DNA of 64,000 nt from Bacteroidales bacterium. Its GTDB lineage: Bacteria > Bacteroidota > Bacteroidia > Bacteroidales > UBA10428. Below are positions 30,164 to 40,690 of the stretch, piece after piece. A program made the translations under genes and the position numbers. A model generated the notes under the pieces. The model was given only the letters and a program-made list of their open reading frames with translations. It ran no database searches and was not told the origin of the DNA. Positions within the stretch are counted from its first letter, which is position 1. Each line of letters starts with the position of its first letter. The stretch covers positions 1 through 64,000 of the forward strand of contig JAFGKY010000114.1 of NCBI GenBank assembly GCA_016928305.1. The letters are read 5' to 3'.

Positions 30164-32368
30164 CTATTTTTTGTTCCTCAAAGTTTTCACGAGTTTTTTC
30201 AGGTCTTCAGTTTCCTTTTTTACCTGGATAATAAAACTGTTTTCATCAATCGTTCCGATGGCAGCTTTCATTTCATCAGGATTACGGAAAGTAGCCTGCC
30301 GGTATGGATTATCATAATCCTTTTTACGCGAAATATAAACCTGATCACAGATGTATTGCTGGATCTCTACTGCCTTATCCAAAGCTGACTTCCAGTGTTT
30401 TTCCGTAAGCTTGTCTGTACCCGTTATTTCACAGAGAATGGCATAGGCATGTTTTTGCTTGTCGCGGGGATATTTATTCCATAGCTTATCATAACGCGTA
30501 TGTATATCTTTCCAGGATTTGAATTTACCTGTGCCGATTTCAGTGCGAAGCTTGTCAATATCCTTTTTTTGCATGATCTGTCCTCCCAAATTAATCCATT
30601 CCTGCTGACGCCTTCCTTTAAGATCATCATGCATCGATGCAAGTGTTGCTTTCGGATTTGCTGTAATGTATGCCAGTATATTCTTAACCGCATAGTGATG
30701 TAACATATCTCCGTAAGCATGATAAGCCTGGTATGTTTTTAAAATCATTACTTTTCTCTTGGAGTTTTCCATATTCTCTCCCACTATTTCCAGGTTGTTA
30801 ACATCGCTCTCTCTACCCGATAAAAGCTTATGTCCCAATGCCAACAGTTCGTTCTGGTTTTTTGCTTTTCCGGATTGTTCTTTTTGCATCAGGCTGGCTT
30901 TAGCTGTCCATATTTCGAGCAACCGGCGAGCGTAGATCACTTCTTCGATGGTGTCGGGAGCAAAGGTCTCAAATTCAATGTTTTGAACCTTTCTGAAACG
31001 TTTATCCCGGTTCTGGAATTTCCAGGAATTGCGGGCCAGCGCATACATGTTATAGAGCCACCAGAATGCCGGTATGACTTCGAGTTGATTCTTGTATACG
31101 TTGTTATTTAACAGCGAAAAAGGTAATGGAATATCAAGTTCTGCTGGGTAATCAGATTTTGAAAGTAATATAAAAGAAGCAAAGCGGCATGAGTGTTTAA
31201 CGCTGGTGCATAAGCCGGGCCAGAATCCCCGTCCGGCCTGAATTTCGTTGTCATTAGCACGGCTGTTATGGTTTGAACCTATTGTTGCTCCGGCGGCCAT
31301 ATTGCTTTGTCCCATAACGACTGATGCAATAAGAAAGGAATTATTGTGATGCTGCTCGTGTGCCGGAAAGATTAGATTGTTCAATACTTCACAACAGGAG
31401 ATGGTGGAATTATCGCCCAGAAATGAGTTTATCAGCCGGGCTCCGTATTTCAGGTTTGAATTATTACCCAGAATAAATTTAACCGCCTTGCACCCATAAA
31501 AAATGTGGCAGCCATAACCGATGATCCCGTTTACCAGTTCTACTCCTTCTCCGATCTGGGTAGGTTCTTCACCGGAGGAATTTATGGTGAGGTTTTTTAT
31601 CTTATTGGCTCCTTTAATATAACAATAGGATCCTATCTTTACATCTTTCAGAATGAGTGAATTCTTGATCACGCAATGGCTGCCTGTAGTTCCGTAAAAC
31701 CCGCGCCGGCTATCAATGCTGTTCTGTGTTATCTTTTTGAGATTTGCCTGTAAGGCTTTATCATCAACATACTTAGCCCATAGAAAGGCATCAGCCGTGA
31801 TCATGCCATCGAAAGGGAGAACTCTCCTGCAACCCGTTTCGTTCATAACATCGAGCCAGGTGCGAATATTTTCAGGTTCACCTTCCTTCAGAATTCCATT
31901 GCCAAACTTGGCATGGTCGGTTGTATGCATCTCATCAATATTAAACAGGATGCTGTGGTCACCAATAATGTAATGAGCCAGGTAGTGAACGTCATGGATG
32001 GCCACATCATCACCAATATCACAGGAAATAATAGTACTGTTCGTAATTCCTGCAGGCATTCTCAGATCATGATGCTGTAAAATAACATTACGCACACATC
32101 CGATCCTGACAAGTCCATAAAACCGCGTATTCTTAATCTGATACGGATCAAACGGATCGGTAACCAATATTTCATCCCAATTATCAGCTGTATTGTCGTT
32201 TTTTACCAGTGCTTCAACCTCATCGGATTGCAAATGCCTCCAACCGGCTTTTGGATGACGGATTTGTAAGTTTCGCTGGTAATACTCATCTTTTCCTTTG
32301 GGAAGATATTCCGCGGGAATAAAATTTTTACCCATGTTTTCCGGGGGTAAAATCAATACTTTATCCAT
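30164..32368 (-). CDS. DUF4954 family protein (left-handed beta-helix, nucleotidyltransferase-like)
   Basis: LbH-type hexapeptide-like region (IISCDIGDDVAIHDVHYLAHYIIGDHSIL..); GQSNMAAGATIGSNHNSRANDNEIQAGRGFWPGL. Confidence 0.85.
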   Translation of the reverse strand: MDKVLILPPENMGKNFIPAEYLPKGKDEYYQRNLQIRHPKAGWRHLQSDEVEALVKNDNTADNWDEILVTDPFDPYQIKNTRFYGLVRIGCVRNVILQHHDLRMPAGITNSTIISCDIGDDVAIHDVHYLAHYIIGDHSILFNIDEMHTTDHAKFGNGILKEGEPENIRTWLDVMNETGCRRVLPFDGMITADAFLWAKYVDDKALQANLKKITQNSIDSRRGFYGTTGSHCVIKNSLILKDVKIGSYCYIKGANKIKNLTINSSGEEPTQIGEGVELVNGIIGYGCHIFYGCKAVKFILGNNSNLKYGARLINSFLGDNSTISCCEVLNNLIFPAHEQHHNNSFLIASVVMGQSNMAAGATIGSNHNSRANDNEIQAGRGFWPGLCTSVKHSCRFASFILLSKSDYPAELDIPLPFSLLNNNVYKNQLEVIPAFWWLYNMYALARNSWKFQNRDKRFRKVQNIEFETFAPDTIEEVIYARRLLEIWTAKASLMQKEQSGKAKNQNELLALGHKLLSGRESDVNNLEIVGENMENSKRKVMILKTYQAYHAYGDMLHHYAVKNILAYITANPKATLASMHDDLKGRRQQEWINLGGQIMQKKDIDKLRTEIGTGKFKSWKDIHTRYDKLWNKYPRDKQKHAYAILCEITGTDKLTEKHWKSALDKAVEIQQYICDQVYISRKKDYDNPYRQATFRNPDEMKAAIGTIDENSFIIQVKKETEDLKKLVKTLRNKK

Positions 32369-32493
32369 TTTATTGTATTTTACTGAATTTTTATCTTAAG
32401 GGTTTTCAAAGGTAAAATATTTCGAATTATCCCAAAATCGTAAATAAGACTATTTTTAAAAGCATTGCAGGTTTAAGTGAAATACGTATGGAC

Positions 32494-34149
32494 TTACAAC
32501 GTAATCAGGATAAGTGCCTGTGCAAGAATGATGCGCAGGAACATGGTAAACGGATATACGGTAGCGTAAGTTGTTGCCTGGGCATGAACAGGAGCAAGAC
32601 TGTTTGCGAATTCCAGTGCCGGAGGATCCGTCATGGCCCCGGCAAGAATACCGCATATTTTCAGGTAATTGTAATTAAGCAGTCGTGCAACAATAGAGAA
32701 AAGCAAGACCGGTACGACTGTAATTACAGCCCCATAAAGCAACCAACGATAACCACCATTAGCAATGGTTTCTGTAAATTGACCACCCGATGAAAGACCT
32801 ACACAAGCCAGGAAAAGAATGATCCCCAGCTCACGGATCATCATATTAGCTCCGGGAGTCATATAAAAGTCAAAGCTTTTAAAGCGTCTCTGATGTCCCA
32901 ATAAGATTGCTATCAGCAATGGGCCTCCTGCCAGTCCCAGTTTCGCCGGAGCAGGTAATCCGGGGATGAAAATGGGAATGCTGCCAACGATAATACCCAA
33001 AAATATGCCTATAAAAATCGGAATTGTATTCGGATGTGCAAGTTCCTGAACCGAATTTCCAAGTTCATTCCGGATTTCCGGCAAAAGTTCACGTTTCCCA
33101 ACAATTCTCACGGTATCGCCAAATTCAACAGTTGTACCATGGGTGGGTAATATTTCAATACCAGCCCTGAATATGCGGGTGATATTTGCTTCGTAACGAC
33201 GATAGATACCGATCTGTTCAATGGTTTTTCCGGCGTATTTGCGATTGGTCACCAGCACATGGAACATAGCCAAATCTCCGGATATCTGCCGCTTATCTGC
33301 AACTTTAACGGTTCCCATTTTCATGTTCAGGTTTTCAATATGGTTGATGGCAGAAATACCGATAATCACATCTCCCTTTTGCAATACTTCTTCTTCACGT
33401 GCAACGATATATTTCCCATTCCGTTCAATGCGTGAAATAACCAATTCTGTGTCAATTACTCTTTTGATATAACGAATTTTCTGTCCGAATAAATTAGGAT
33501 TGGTTATGGCAATTTCTATCGTTTCCAGTTTTTGCTGGGTAAGGGATAACTGGTTTTGATATTCTTTTACTTCATGACTAATGCTGATCCGGAACATTAT
33601 CCGAATGAGAATCATGGTTAAAATAATACCGATTACACCAAAAGGGTAGGCCACCGCATATCCCATGCCTGAAACAGCAACATCGTCGGGTTTTCCAAGG
33701 TCGGCAAGAACCTGCTGGGCTGCACCGAGGCCGGGCGTATTGGTCACAGCACCGCTCATGATGCCGGTGATAACGGCAGGTGGAATGCCACCTAACAGAT
33801 AAAACAGATAGGCTGTTATGAATCCAGCCAGTACAATGCCTGAGGCAAACAGGTTCAGCGTAAGCCCCTCCTTCCGGAAGGCATTGAAGAAACGCGGGCC
33901 GACGTCAATACCAATTGCATAAACAAACAGGATAAGCCCGAATTCACGCACAAATTGCAGGATTTCAGGATTTGCTCTGGCTCCCAGGTGGGCCACCAGC
34001 AGTCCTGCAAAGAGCACTCCCGCAATTCCCAGTTTCATGCTTTTGAACCGTATCTTCCCTGCCAGCACTCCAATGAAAGCAGTCAGGCTGATATAAAACA
34101 ATGCGGTTGCTATTCCGGTGCCTGTTAACAGGTTTCTGAATATTTCCAT
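32494..34149 (-). CDS. AspT/YidE-type putative transporter with two RCK_C (TrkA-C) domains
   Basis: GIDVGPRFFNAFRKEGL, SGAVTNTPGLGAAQQ, two TrkA-C-like segments, LFLACVGLSSGGQF, AGAMTDPPALEFAN. Confidence 0.92.
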   Translation of the reverse strand: MEIFRNLLTGTGIATALFYISLTAFIGVLAGKIRFKSMKLGIAGVLFAGLLVAHLGARANPEILQFVREFGLILFVYAIGIDVGPRFFNAFRKEGLTLNLFASGIVLAGFITAYLFYLLGGIPPAVITGIMSGAVTNTPGLGAAQQVLADLGKPDDVAVSGMGYAVAYPFGVIGIILTMILIRIMFRISISHEVKEYQNQLSLTQQKLETIEIAITNPNLFGQKIRYIKRVIDTELVISRIERNGKYIVAREEEVLQKGDVIIGISAINHIENLNMKMGTVKVADKRQISGDLAMFHVLVTNRKYAGKTIEQIGIYRRYEANITRIFRAGIEILPTHGTTVEFGDTVRIVGKRELLPEIRNELGNSVQELAHPNTIPIFIGIFLGIIVGSIPIFIPGLPAPAKLGLAGGPLLIAILLGHQRRFKSFDFYMTPGANMMIRELGIILFLACVGLSSGGQFTETIANGGYRWLLYGAVITVVPVLLFSIVARLLNYNYLKICGILAGAMTDPPALEFANSLAPVHAQATTYATVYPFTMFLRIILAQALILITL

Positions 34150-34696
34150 ATCGTAACTTACGTATATGTCTCCCCTAATATAATACCAATCCGGAACATA
34201 AAAAATGAGAATTCTGTTATGATTTCTCTGTTGTTAATTCTATAATTCGTTTTAGTGCGATATAGGCATTTTTTGTATTGAGAAAAACTTTATCCCCCGA
34301 GTCAAGCCTGAGCACCTGAACCTTTTAAGCATGATACACAATGTATTCGTTCCAGCCCGACCTTATGCAATCCTGTTCATTGATTGGTTAATTCACAAAA
34401 ACAGCTTATATTTGAACACGTAATATACACGCCATCATCATGAAAATTACTGCGCGCGTTTAAGCCATAGGATCCCTATCGGGGCAGGAAACACTCAACA
34501 CTGAAATTCAGCATTCGGTTACTGTTTCATTCTTGCATCGGCATAATCAACCGTTTATGCCTCTAGTCAATCGGTCTTATATTAGATTTTTAATGATACT
34601 ACGGTTCTTTTCCGTAAGTAAATTGGTCAATAGTTTTAAATGATATACAAATGGCAGACAACAGGTTTGCGTCATCAGAAGATAAATGGAAATAAT

Positions 34697-35935
34697 ATGA
34701 ACAACTGGAAGAAAGTTTTTGCCATCCTATGGACCGGCCAGCTGTTTTCAACCTTAAGCAGCATGGCTGTCGGTTATGCCGTGATTTTCTGGCTGAGTAT
34801 AAAAACAGGTTCAGCCGAAGTGTTGGCCTTTGCCACCATTGCAGCCATGCTTCCGCAGCTTTTACTCGGGCTTTTCACCGGTGTGCTGATTGACCGGTGG
34901 GATAGGAGGCTGACCATGATTATTGCCGATACATTCATTGCCATGTGTACGGCAGTCATTGCCCTGCTTTTTTATCTGGATAAGGTGGAACTGGGGCATA
35001 TTTACCTGCTGCTTGCACTTCGGTCGGTTGGCAGTGCATTTCATATGCCCGCTATACAGGCTTCCATACCGCTGCTTGTGCCTCGTTCTGAGCTAATGCG
35101 TGTTGCCGGGTTCAACCAGGTTATTCATTCTGTCGGATCCATTGCCGGTCCGGCTTTTGCCGCACTGCTGATAACCGCTTTCGACATGACCTATGTGTTG
35201 CTGTTCGACGTTTTGGGAGCTGCCTTTGCGGTGACTTCACTGCTGCTGGTAAGTATTCCAAACCCTGAGAGGAAAGAAGGAGAGCATGTTCCCGATATTT
35301 TCAGGGAAATGAAGGAAGGGTTAAAGGAAATATATGGAAAGCCGGGTTTGTTATGGCTTTTCATATTTGTGGTGCTGGCTGGCTTTTTTATCATGCCGGT
35401 GGCGGTTTTGTTTCCGTTGATGACGTTAAACCATTTTGGAGGAGGTACATATCAGATGAGCCTGATTGAGGTTGCATGGGGCCTGGGAATGTTACTGGGG
35501 GGTGCAATAATGGGAGTTCTGAAGCTGAGAACCGATAAGATCATTCTGATTAATACCATGTATATAATACTGGGATTCACATTTGCTTTGTCGGGATTTC
35601 TACCCTCAACAGGATTCCTGTTCTTCATTGCCCTTACCTTCATCGGTGGGATCTCGGGAGCCATTTATTCCGGGGCATTCACGGTTGTCATGCAAACCAT
35701 CGTTGAACCCTCTGCCCTGGGCAGGGTATTTTCAATCCATGGCAGTGTTACCATGATACCCGCAATGATAGGCTTGCTGCAAATTGGTTTTATTGCTGAT
35801 TATATCGGGATTACTACTACTTTTATCATTGCCGGTGTTGCCCTTGGCCTCATCGGAATCGTATCCTTTTTGGTGTCGCCTATACGTACGTTGAGTACAC
35901 CCTTTCGGGATGGGGGTACCCTGTCAGGGTGGTAA
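34697..35935 (+). CDS. MFS transporter (MFS_3/efflux type)
   Basis: Twelve hydrophobic segments; LLGLFTGVLIDRWDRRLTMIIAD; ORF track start 34640, preferred start MNNWKKVFAILWTGQLFS. Confidence 0.88.
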   Translation: MNNWKKVFAILWTGQLFSTLSSMAVGYAVIFWLSIKTGSAEVLAFATIAAMLPQLLLGLFTGVLIDRWDRRLTMIIADTFIAMCTAVIALLFYLDKVELGHIYLLLALRSVGSAFHMPAIQASIPLLVPRSELMRVAGFNQVIHSVGSIAGPAFAALLITAFDMTYVLLFDVLGAAFAVTSLLLVSIPNPERKEGEHVPDIFREMKEGLKEIYGKPGLLWLFIFVVLAGFFIMPVAVLFPLMTLNHFGGGTYQMSLIEVAWGLGMLLGGAIMGVLKLRTDKIILINTMYIILGFTFALSGFLPSTGFLFFIALTFIGGISGAIYSGAFTVVMQTIVEPSALGRVFSIHGSVTMIPAMIGLLQIGFIADYIGITTTFIIAGVALGLIGIVSFLVSPIRTLSTPFRDGGTLSGW

Positions 35936-36053
35936 GGGAGGTAACAGGGTCTAAGAATGAGAAATGGTGGTGATCAGGATTTTCTATTTTAGAGAAATAA
36001 CCTTACATTTTCCAAGGATTGAAACAAGGAGTTTTTACTAAAAATTGCTTAAT

Positions 36054-37085
36054 GCCATGCGAAAGCAAAACCAGGAGATTACCGATAAGAATATCATTGA
36101 AGAAATACTGTCATTTTCAGCAATCTGCAGGATTGCCATGATGGATGACGATGTGCCCTATCTTTTACCCTTCAATTACGGTTATCACGATAACTGCATC
36201 TATATTCACTCTGCGCCTGAAGGCAAAAAGATCGACCTGATCCGGAAAAACAACAGGGTTTGTTTTGAGATCGAACAAACAGCCCGGATTATTAAGAGCG
36301 AGAAAGCATGCAAATGGGCAACTCTCTACCGTTCGGTTGTAGGTTATGGCAATGTGGAGATTATATCGGAATTCAATGAAAAGCAGAAAGGGCTCGAAAT
36401 TATCATGGCCCATAATGGGGCTATTGAAAATATGGAATTTGAACGAAAACAAATTGAAGCTGTCGTTTTACTGAAATTGAAGATCGATAAAATTACGGGT
36501 AAGCAATCCGGTAATTGGAACAAATACGAAAATGCAACCGATTATTCCGTTGAAACTGAAAGACTTTTTCTGAAGGAAATCACATGGGGTGATTTGGAAA
36601 ATATTTACAGGCTTCATACACTGCCCGAAACCGATGAATATAATACGCTGGGAATATTAAAAAATACCGAAGAGGCAAGAAATGTAATGCAACCCGCCAT
36701 TGAAGATAAATTCAACGATGTACGAAAAAAAATACTATGGACGGTTACAAGAAAAGACACGGGTGCTTTTATCGGGGAAGCCGGTATGAGCTTATCAGCC
36801 GACCGGTTTAAGCTGGGGGAGATATTTTACAATATCCTGCCGGAACAATGGAATAAAGGGTATGGCACTGAAACCGCCAGGGCGCTGATCAGATTTGGTT
36901 TTGAAAAACTGCATTTGCATAAGATTGAAGCCGGTGTGGCCACAGAAAATGTCCGGTCGATCAGGGTGCTTGAAAAAGCCGGCATGCAAAGAGAAGGACT
37001 GAGAAGGAAAATATTGCCGATCAGGGGGGTATGGAAAGACAATTATCATTATGCGATTGTTGAGGATGATCCGGTGCGTTACTAA
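36054..37085 (+). CDS. Fusion of NimA-like pyridoxamine 5'-phosphate oxidase family domain with GNAT acetyltransferase
   Basis: N-terminal ICRIAMMDDDVPYLLPFNYGYHDNCIYIHSAPEGKKIDLIRKNNRVCFEI; C-terminal TERLFLKEITWGDLENIYRL..NKGYGTETARALIRFGFEKLHLHKIEAGVATENVRSIRVLEKAGMQREG. Confidence 0.88.
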   Translation, partial: AMRKQNQEITDKNIIEEILSFSAICRIAMMDDDVPYLLPFNYGYHDNCIYIHSAPEGKKIDLIRKNNRVCFEIEQTARIIKSEKACKWATLYRSVVGYGNVEIISEFNEKQKGLEIIMAHNGAIENMEFERKQIEAVVLLKLKIDKITGKQSGNWNKYENATDYSVETERLFLKEITWGDLENIYRLHTLPETDEYNTLGILKNTEEARNVMQPAIEDKFNDVRKKILWTVTRKDTGAFIGEAGMSLSADRFKLGEIFYNILPEQWNKGYGTETARALIRFGFEKLHLHKIEAGVATENVRSIRVLEKAGMQREGLRRKILPIRGVWKDNYHYAIVEDDPVRY

Positions 37086-37307
37086 CGTTGTGTCAACTCC
37101 TATCAGCTGCTCGGCTCCGCCGAGTGACAGGATGAAACGAATTTTCTTTATTGTACAAATCAAGTTATTTATAATAGGTAAAAAAGGCAGTAACCTAAGC
37201 GAGGGCAGTTTCTTAGCAAAGCAGGAAAATGGCCGGGAATATTGTAAATTCCTATAGGGATCATAAATACTGGATTTATAGCCACCTTTGTCTAAGTATC
37301 ATCAATT

Positions 37308-39419
37308 CTATTTGGAAGGATCAAACATCCACAAATCAATGCAGTCAGCTTTCAAGTCTTCCGAACCATAATCCGATATCCCTCCGCAGATAAAACCTTT
37401 ACCACCACTTTCGCATCCACCTGCTGCAAATCTTTTCTGACCCGGGAAACCGATTGCGGTCCATATATCTTTATCAGGATCATATTTGTAAAACTCCTGT
37501 GTTCCCTCATTAAACCAACCCAAACCGGTGTATAAATATCCGTTAAGCGAAAATCCGATTATGTTTTCAGTCGATCCGGGCATAGGTGCTTTTATTCTCC
37601 AGGTGTTAGTCTCAGGGTTATATTGCCGCAATTCCGGAGAGTACTGAGGTTTTATAATATATCCAAATTGGTTCACGCTGAAACCGTATAAAATACTGAT
37701 TTCTGAGTATTGATTATACGGAAGTTTGCCAATGGAATCCCAACTGTCCGATTTATAGTCGTAGCGCCATAGATCCAGGAACTTCTCGAAGGCATAATCC
37801 TCAATGCCCAGGCCGCCACCAATGTATGCTCTGTCACCTATAACAAAACCGAAAGCACCATACCTTTTCTTTTTTGAAAAACTTGATTTCTGTGTCCACT
37901 GGTTTTCTTCCGGGCTATATTCCCAGACTTCCTCTGAATAATTGTTATTCCCGGCTTGACCAAAGCAGACATAAATTCTGCTGTTGATAACAAATGAAGT
38001 GGTTAATACCCTTCCATGATCCGGAAAACTCGCCTTTTCTGTCCATTGATTCAATTCAGGATCAAATTCCCACAAATCAGCAAGAAGAGTTGTATTATCC
38101 GGTACACCAAGTAATTCTGTATTTCCAAGACCAAAATACAGTTTTCCTTGTAATCCATGGGCAATGGGATATACCCTTGGAGAGCCCGGAAAATCTGCCA
38201 TTCTTGTCCAACGGCTTCGGTATTCAAAAGTAAAGCAGGATTGCGATAAAGCTGTTTGTCCGGCAACCTCAACGATGATCCTGAAAGAATCAATAACCGA
38301 TACTTCCGGAAGGCCTATCAAATCACCAGGTATAAGTATCGTAAGCTCATTTCTGCTTGCATTGAGGACTTCAGCTCTTTTATCTTTAAAAAAGACTGCA
38401 TTACAGGATGGTATATGGCTGAAATTAACGCCGGTAATAGTAACCGTTATGCCTGTATTCTCTGCCTTGGCAGGAGAAAAAGATGAAATGACCGGAGGAA
38501 GTAAACTGAACTTTTCCTGAAACGACAGTTTAAAGGTTCCTAAGTTTAATGAGACAACCGGATCCGGTGATTGAATATCGGAAGGTACGACGCATTTAAT
38601 TAAATCATCTTTTGCCTCGATAATTTCCGCAATGCTGTTATTAAAGTTGACTTTGAAATAATCATGGTTACAGGGAAGATTTTTACCAGTGATTATGATT
38701 GTGTCTCCAAATGTTCCTGTTTTTGGGTAATAGTCTGTTAAAGATGTTTTCTGCAATGCAAATAATTGTTTTGCCCGAGCTGTATTACCGAATATTGAAA
38801 CAGAAATGATGCTGCTATCTTTTTGCAGCCTTTCAGGTACAAGAACTGTAAGTGTTGTACCAGTGGATCTCAATACACGTGCAACAAGGGTATCAAATTT
38901 AACTGAGTTGGATTGTCCCAGGCTGAACCCGTTGCCATAGATAGTCACTGAATCCAGTATTTTGCCGGTCAATGGTGAGAAATCCTTAATAAATGGAGCA
39001 CTACTGCCCATACTGTGAAAAGATACCTGTTTCCCATACACCATATAACGATCGGAATGTATAAATGCTTTAACGAAATAATCTTTCCCCTTTTTCAGGG
39101 TAGTTTTAATAACAAGGCTGAATTTACCGGTAGATGCATTCTCCTGAATTACAGCTTTCTCGGCATATTCGAATGAAGGTTCTTCGATTGTATCCCAGAC
39201 AAATCCGTATTCTTCAATAATTGCATTTCCCTTAAAGGTTATTTCGGCATTGAAGGTGGCACCATCATCCGAAATCTTTGTTACTTCCAGGGTGTTCACC
39301 CTTGGGAAATCCCTTGAGGTAATCTCTTCTTTCTGACAATCGATAATGAACAGAAAGCTTAAGAAAAGGATCGCTGGAAAATTATAATAGGCTTTTTTCA
39401 TTGTATGGTTTAAAAACAA
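37308..39419 (-). CDS. Lipoprotein with IPT/TIG domains and Kelch-type propeller
   Basis: ISSFSPAKAENTGITVTITGVNFSHIP (IPT/TIG), Kelch motifs (LWEFDPELNQWTEKASFPDHGR; VWEYSPEENQWTQKSSF). Confidence 0.85.
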   Translation of the reverse strand: MFLNHTMKKAYYNFPAILFLSFLFIIDCQKEEITSRDFPRVNTLEVTKISDDGATFNAEITFKGNAIIEEYGFVWDTIEEPSFEYAEKAVIQENASTGKFSLVIKTTLKKGKDYFVKAFIHSDRYMVYGKQVSFHSMGSSAPFIKDFSPLTGKILDSVTIYGNGFSLGQSNSVKFDTLVARVLRSTGTTLTVLVPERLQKDSSIISVSIFGNTARAKQLFALQKTSLTDYYPKTGTFGDTIIITGKNLPCNHDYFKVNFNNSIAEIIEAKDDLIKCVVPSDIQSPDPVVSLNLGTFKLSFQEKFSLLPPVISSFSPAKAENTGITVTITGVNFSHIPSCNAVFFKDKRAEVLNASRNELTILIPGDLIGLPEVSVIDSFRIIVEVAGQTALSQSCFTFEYRSRWTRMADFPGSPRVYPIAHGLQGKLYFGLGNTELLGVPDNTTLLADLWEFDPELNQWTEKASFPDHGRVLTTSFVINSRIYVCFGQAGNNNYSEEVWEYSPEENQWTQKSSFSKKKRYGAFGFVIGDRAYIGGGLGIEDYAFEKFLDLWRYDYKSDSWDSIGKLPYNQYSEISILYGFSVNQFGYIIKPQYSPELRQYNPETNTWRIKAPMPGSTENIIGFSLNGYLYTGLGWFNEGTQEFYKYDPDKDIWTAIGFPGQKRFAAGGCESGGKGFICGGISDYGSEDLKADCIDLWMFDPSK

Positions 39420-40630
39420 ACACCGCCTTTTATTCCTATATTCTGTATTCTTGAAAAGGTTTCTGTCCTTTTTTCTGAAATGTAATTATAGTGAAGGGCG
39501 AAAAAAATATATCGTTTATTATTCCAGTAATAGTTTACCCCAAGGGTACCACTTCCACAAATTGAAATCTTATCCAGCGGAATGTCATGAAACTCATTCG
39601 TGTATACCATGTCTTTTAGTTCAAGTTCAGAAACACGTCTTGAGCTGTTCTTTATAATTGAATGTATGCCTCCTCCAATGGATGCTGTGGGCCTGAATTT
39701 TCCTTTCGGGTATGTATATTTCAAAGAAATCAGATTTTTAAGAAACAAGGCATGAATATGATAATCGATATGCTCAATAAAAGCTGTTTCCGTGATCTTG
39801 TGATAGCCATAGAAATAATATTTCCCGGCCTCGGCCTCGAATTGCAAGGTAATTTTTTCATTAACACTGGGAATCATTGTATTAAGTATGAGTCCAAGAG
39901 AAGGATTAAAGCTGTATTCAAAATCGAGTGGGGAATATGTTTCATCCATAAAATATCTAATCCAAGAAATATTGTAACCTACAAATGGAGTAATTCTTAT
40001 CGTGATTAACGATAACTTCTTTTCATAAACAATGCATTCTTCATCCTTGCAAATGTATGAATGGTAATCCTTTACTATGTTTATCAAGGATTTGTGTGTT
40101 AATTTCGCATTATTGACTTTCCTTTGGATTTCATTGCAGTCACGAAAAGTGGCTTTCAGAATTCCAATATGACGGTTGGATCTCATAACAAACTTTCGCT
40201 CGTCTTCAAGAAAAATTTCCTTTTCTTCGTTGGTCAGTTCAAGAATTCTTCCATCATCTTTCTCAATCAGGTAATGATCACTCCAGGAATCTTTATAATA
40301 ATATAAATTTGCTATTCCATCCACCAGAAATTCAATGAATCTGGTAATACTTAGGTTATTTATCTGAATTGTCCTGGATATGTAGTATTTACCTTCAATA
40401 AACCAATAAGCCCTGATATCGCCGGGTTTATAAGTTACAATTTTCGATTTTTCATCTGCTTTGTACACGCATGAATTTGAGTTTTTTATATCTCCCCTGT
40501 AATCGATCAGCCCACTCAGGGTATCACCCGAATTTGAAATAATATAACCGGGTTTAAAATTGGATTGTGAGAAGGATTTCTGTAAGGTGAGAAATGCAAT
40601 CAGGATAAAAACTATTCTTATTGTCCTCAT
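39410..40630 (-). CDS. Outer membrane beta-barrel protein (paralogue of 42396-43553)
   Basis: Signal peptide; GYIISNSGDTLSGLIDYRGDIKNSNSCVYKADEKSKIVTYKPGDIRAYWFIEGKYYISR; barrel-like C-terminus; stop region overlaps the downstream start. Confidence 0.7.
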   Translation of the reverse strand: MRTIRIVFILIAFLTLQKSFSQSNFKPGYIISNSGDTLSGLIDYRGDIKNSNSCVYKADEKSKIVTYKPGDIRAYWFIEGKYYISRTIQINNLSITRFIEFLVDGIANLYYYKDSWSDHYLIEKDDGRILELTNEEKEIFLEDERKFVMRSNRHIGILKATFRDCNEIQRKVNNAKLTHKSLINIVKDYHSYICKDEECIVYEKKLSLITIRITPFVGYNISWIRYFMDETYSPLDFEYSFNPSLGLILNTMIPSVNEKITLQFEAEAGKYYFYGYHKITETAFIEHIDYHIHALFLKNLISLKYTYPKGKFRPTASIGGGIHSIIKNSSRRVSELELKDMVYTNEFHDIPLDKISICGSGTLGVNYYWNNKRYIFFALHYNYISEKRTETFSRIQNIGIKGGVCF

Positions 40631-40690
40631 CTTTTGTTATACATTATGTAATTAGTAGGATTATTAATTCTCAAACGATGTTTGTAAATA

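Noticed and set aside
34441-34640. Possible small gene or ncRNA in the AspT-MFS intergenic region
   Set aside because: No convincing ORF, hairpin or promoter-terminator pair could be supported by eye.
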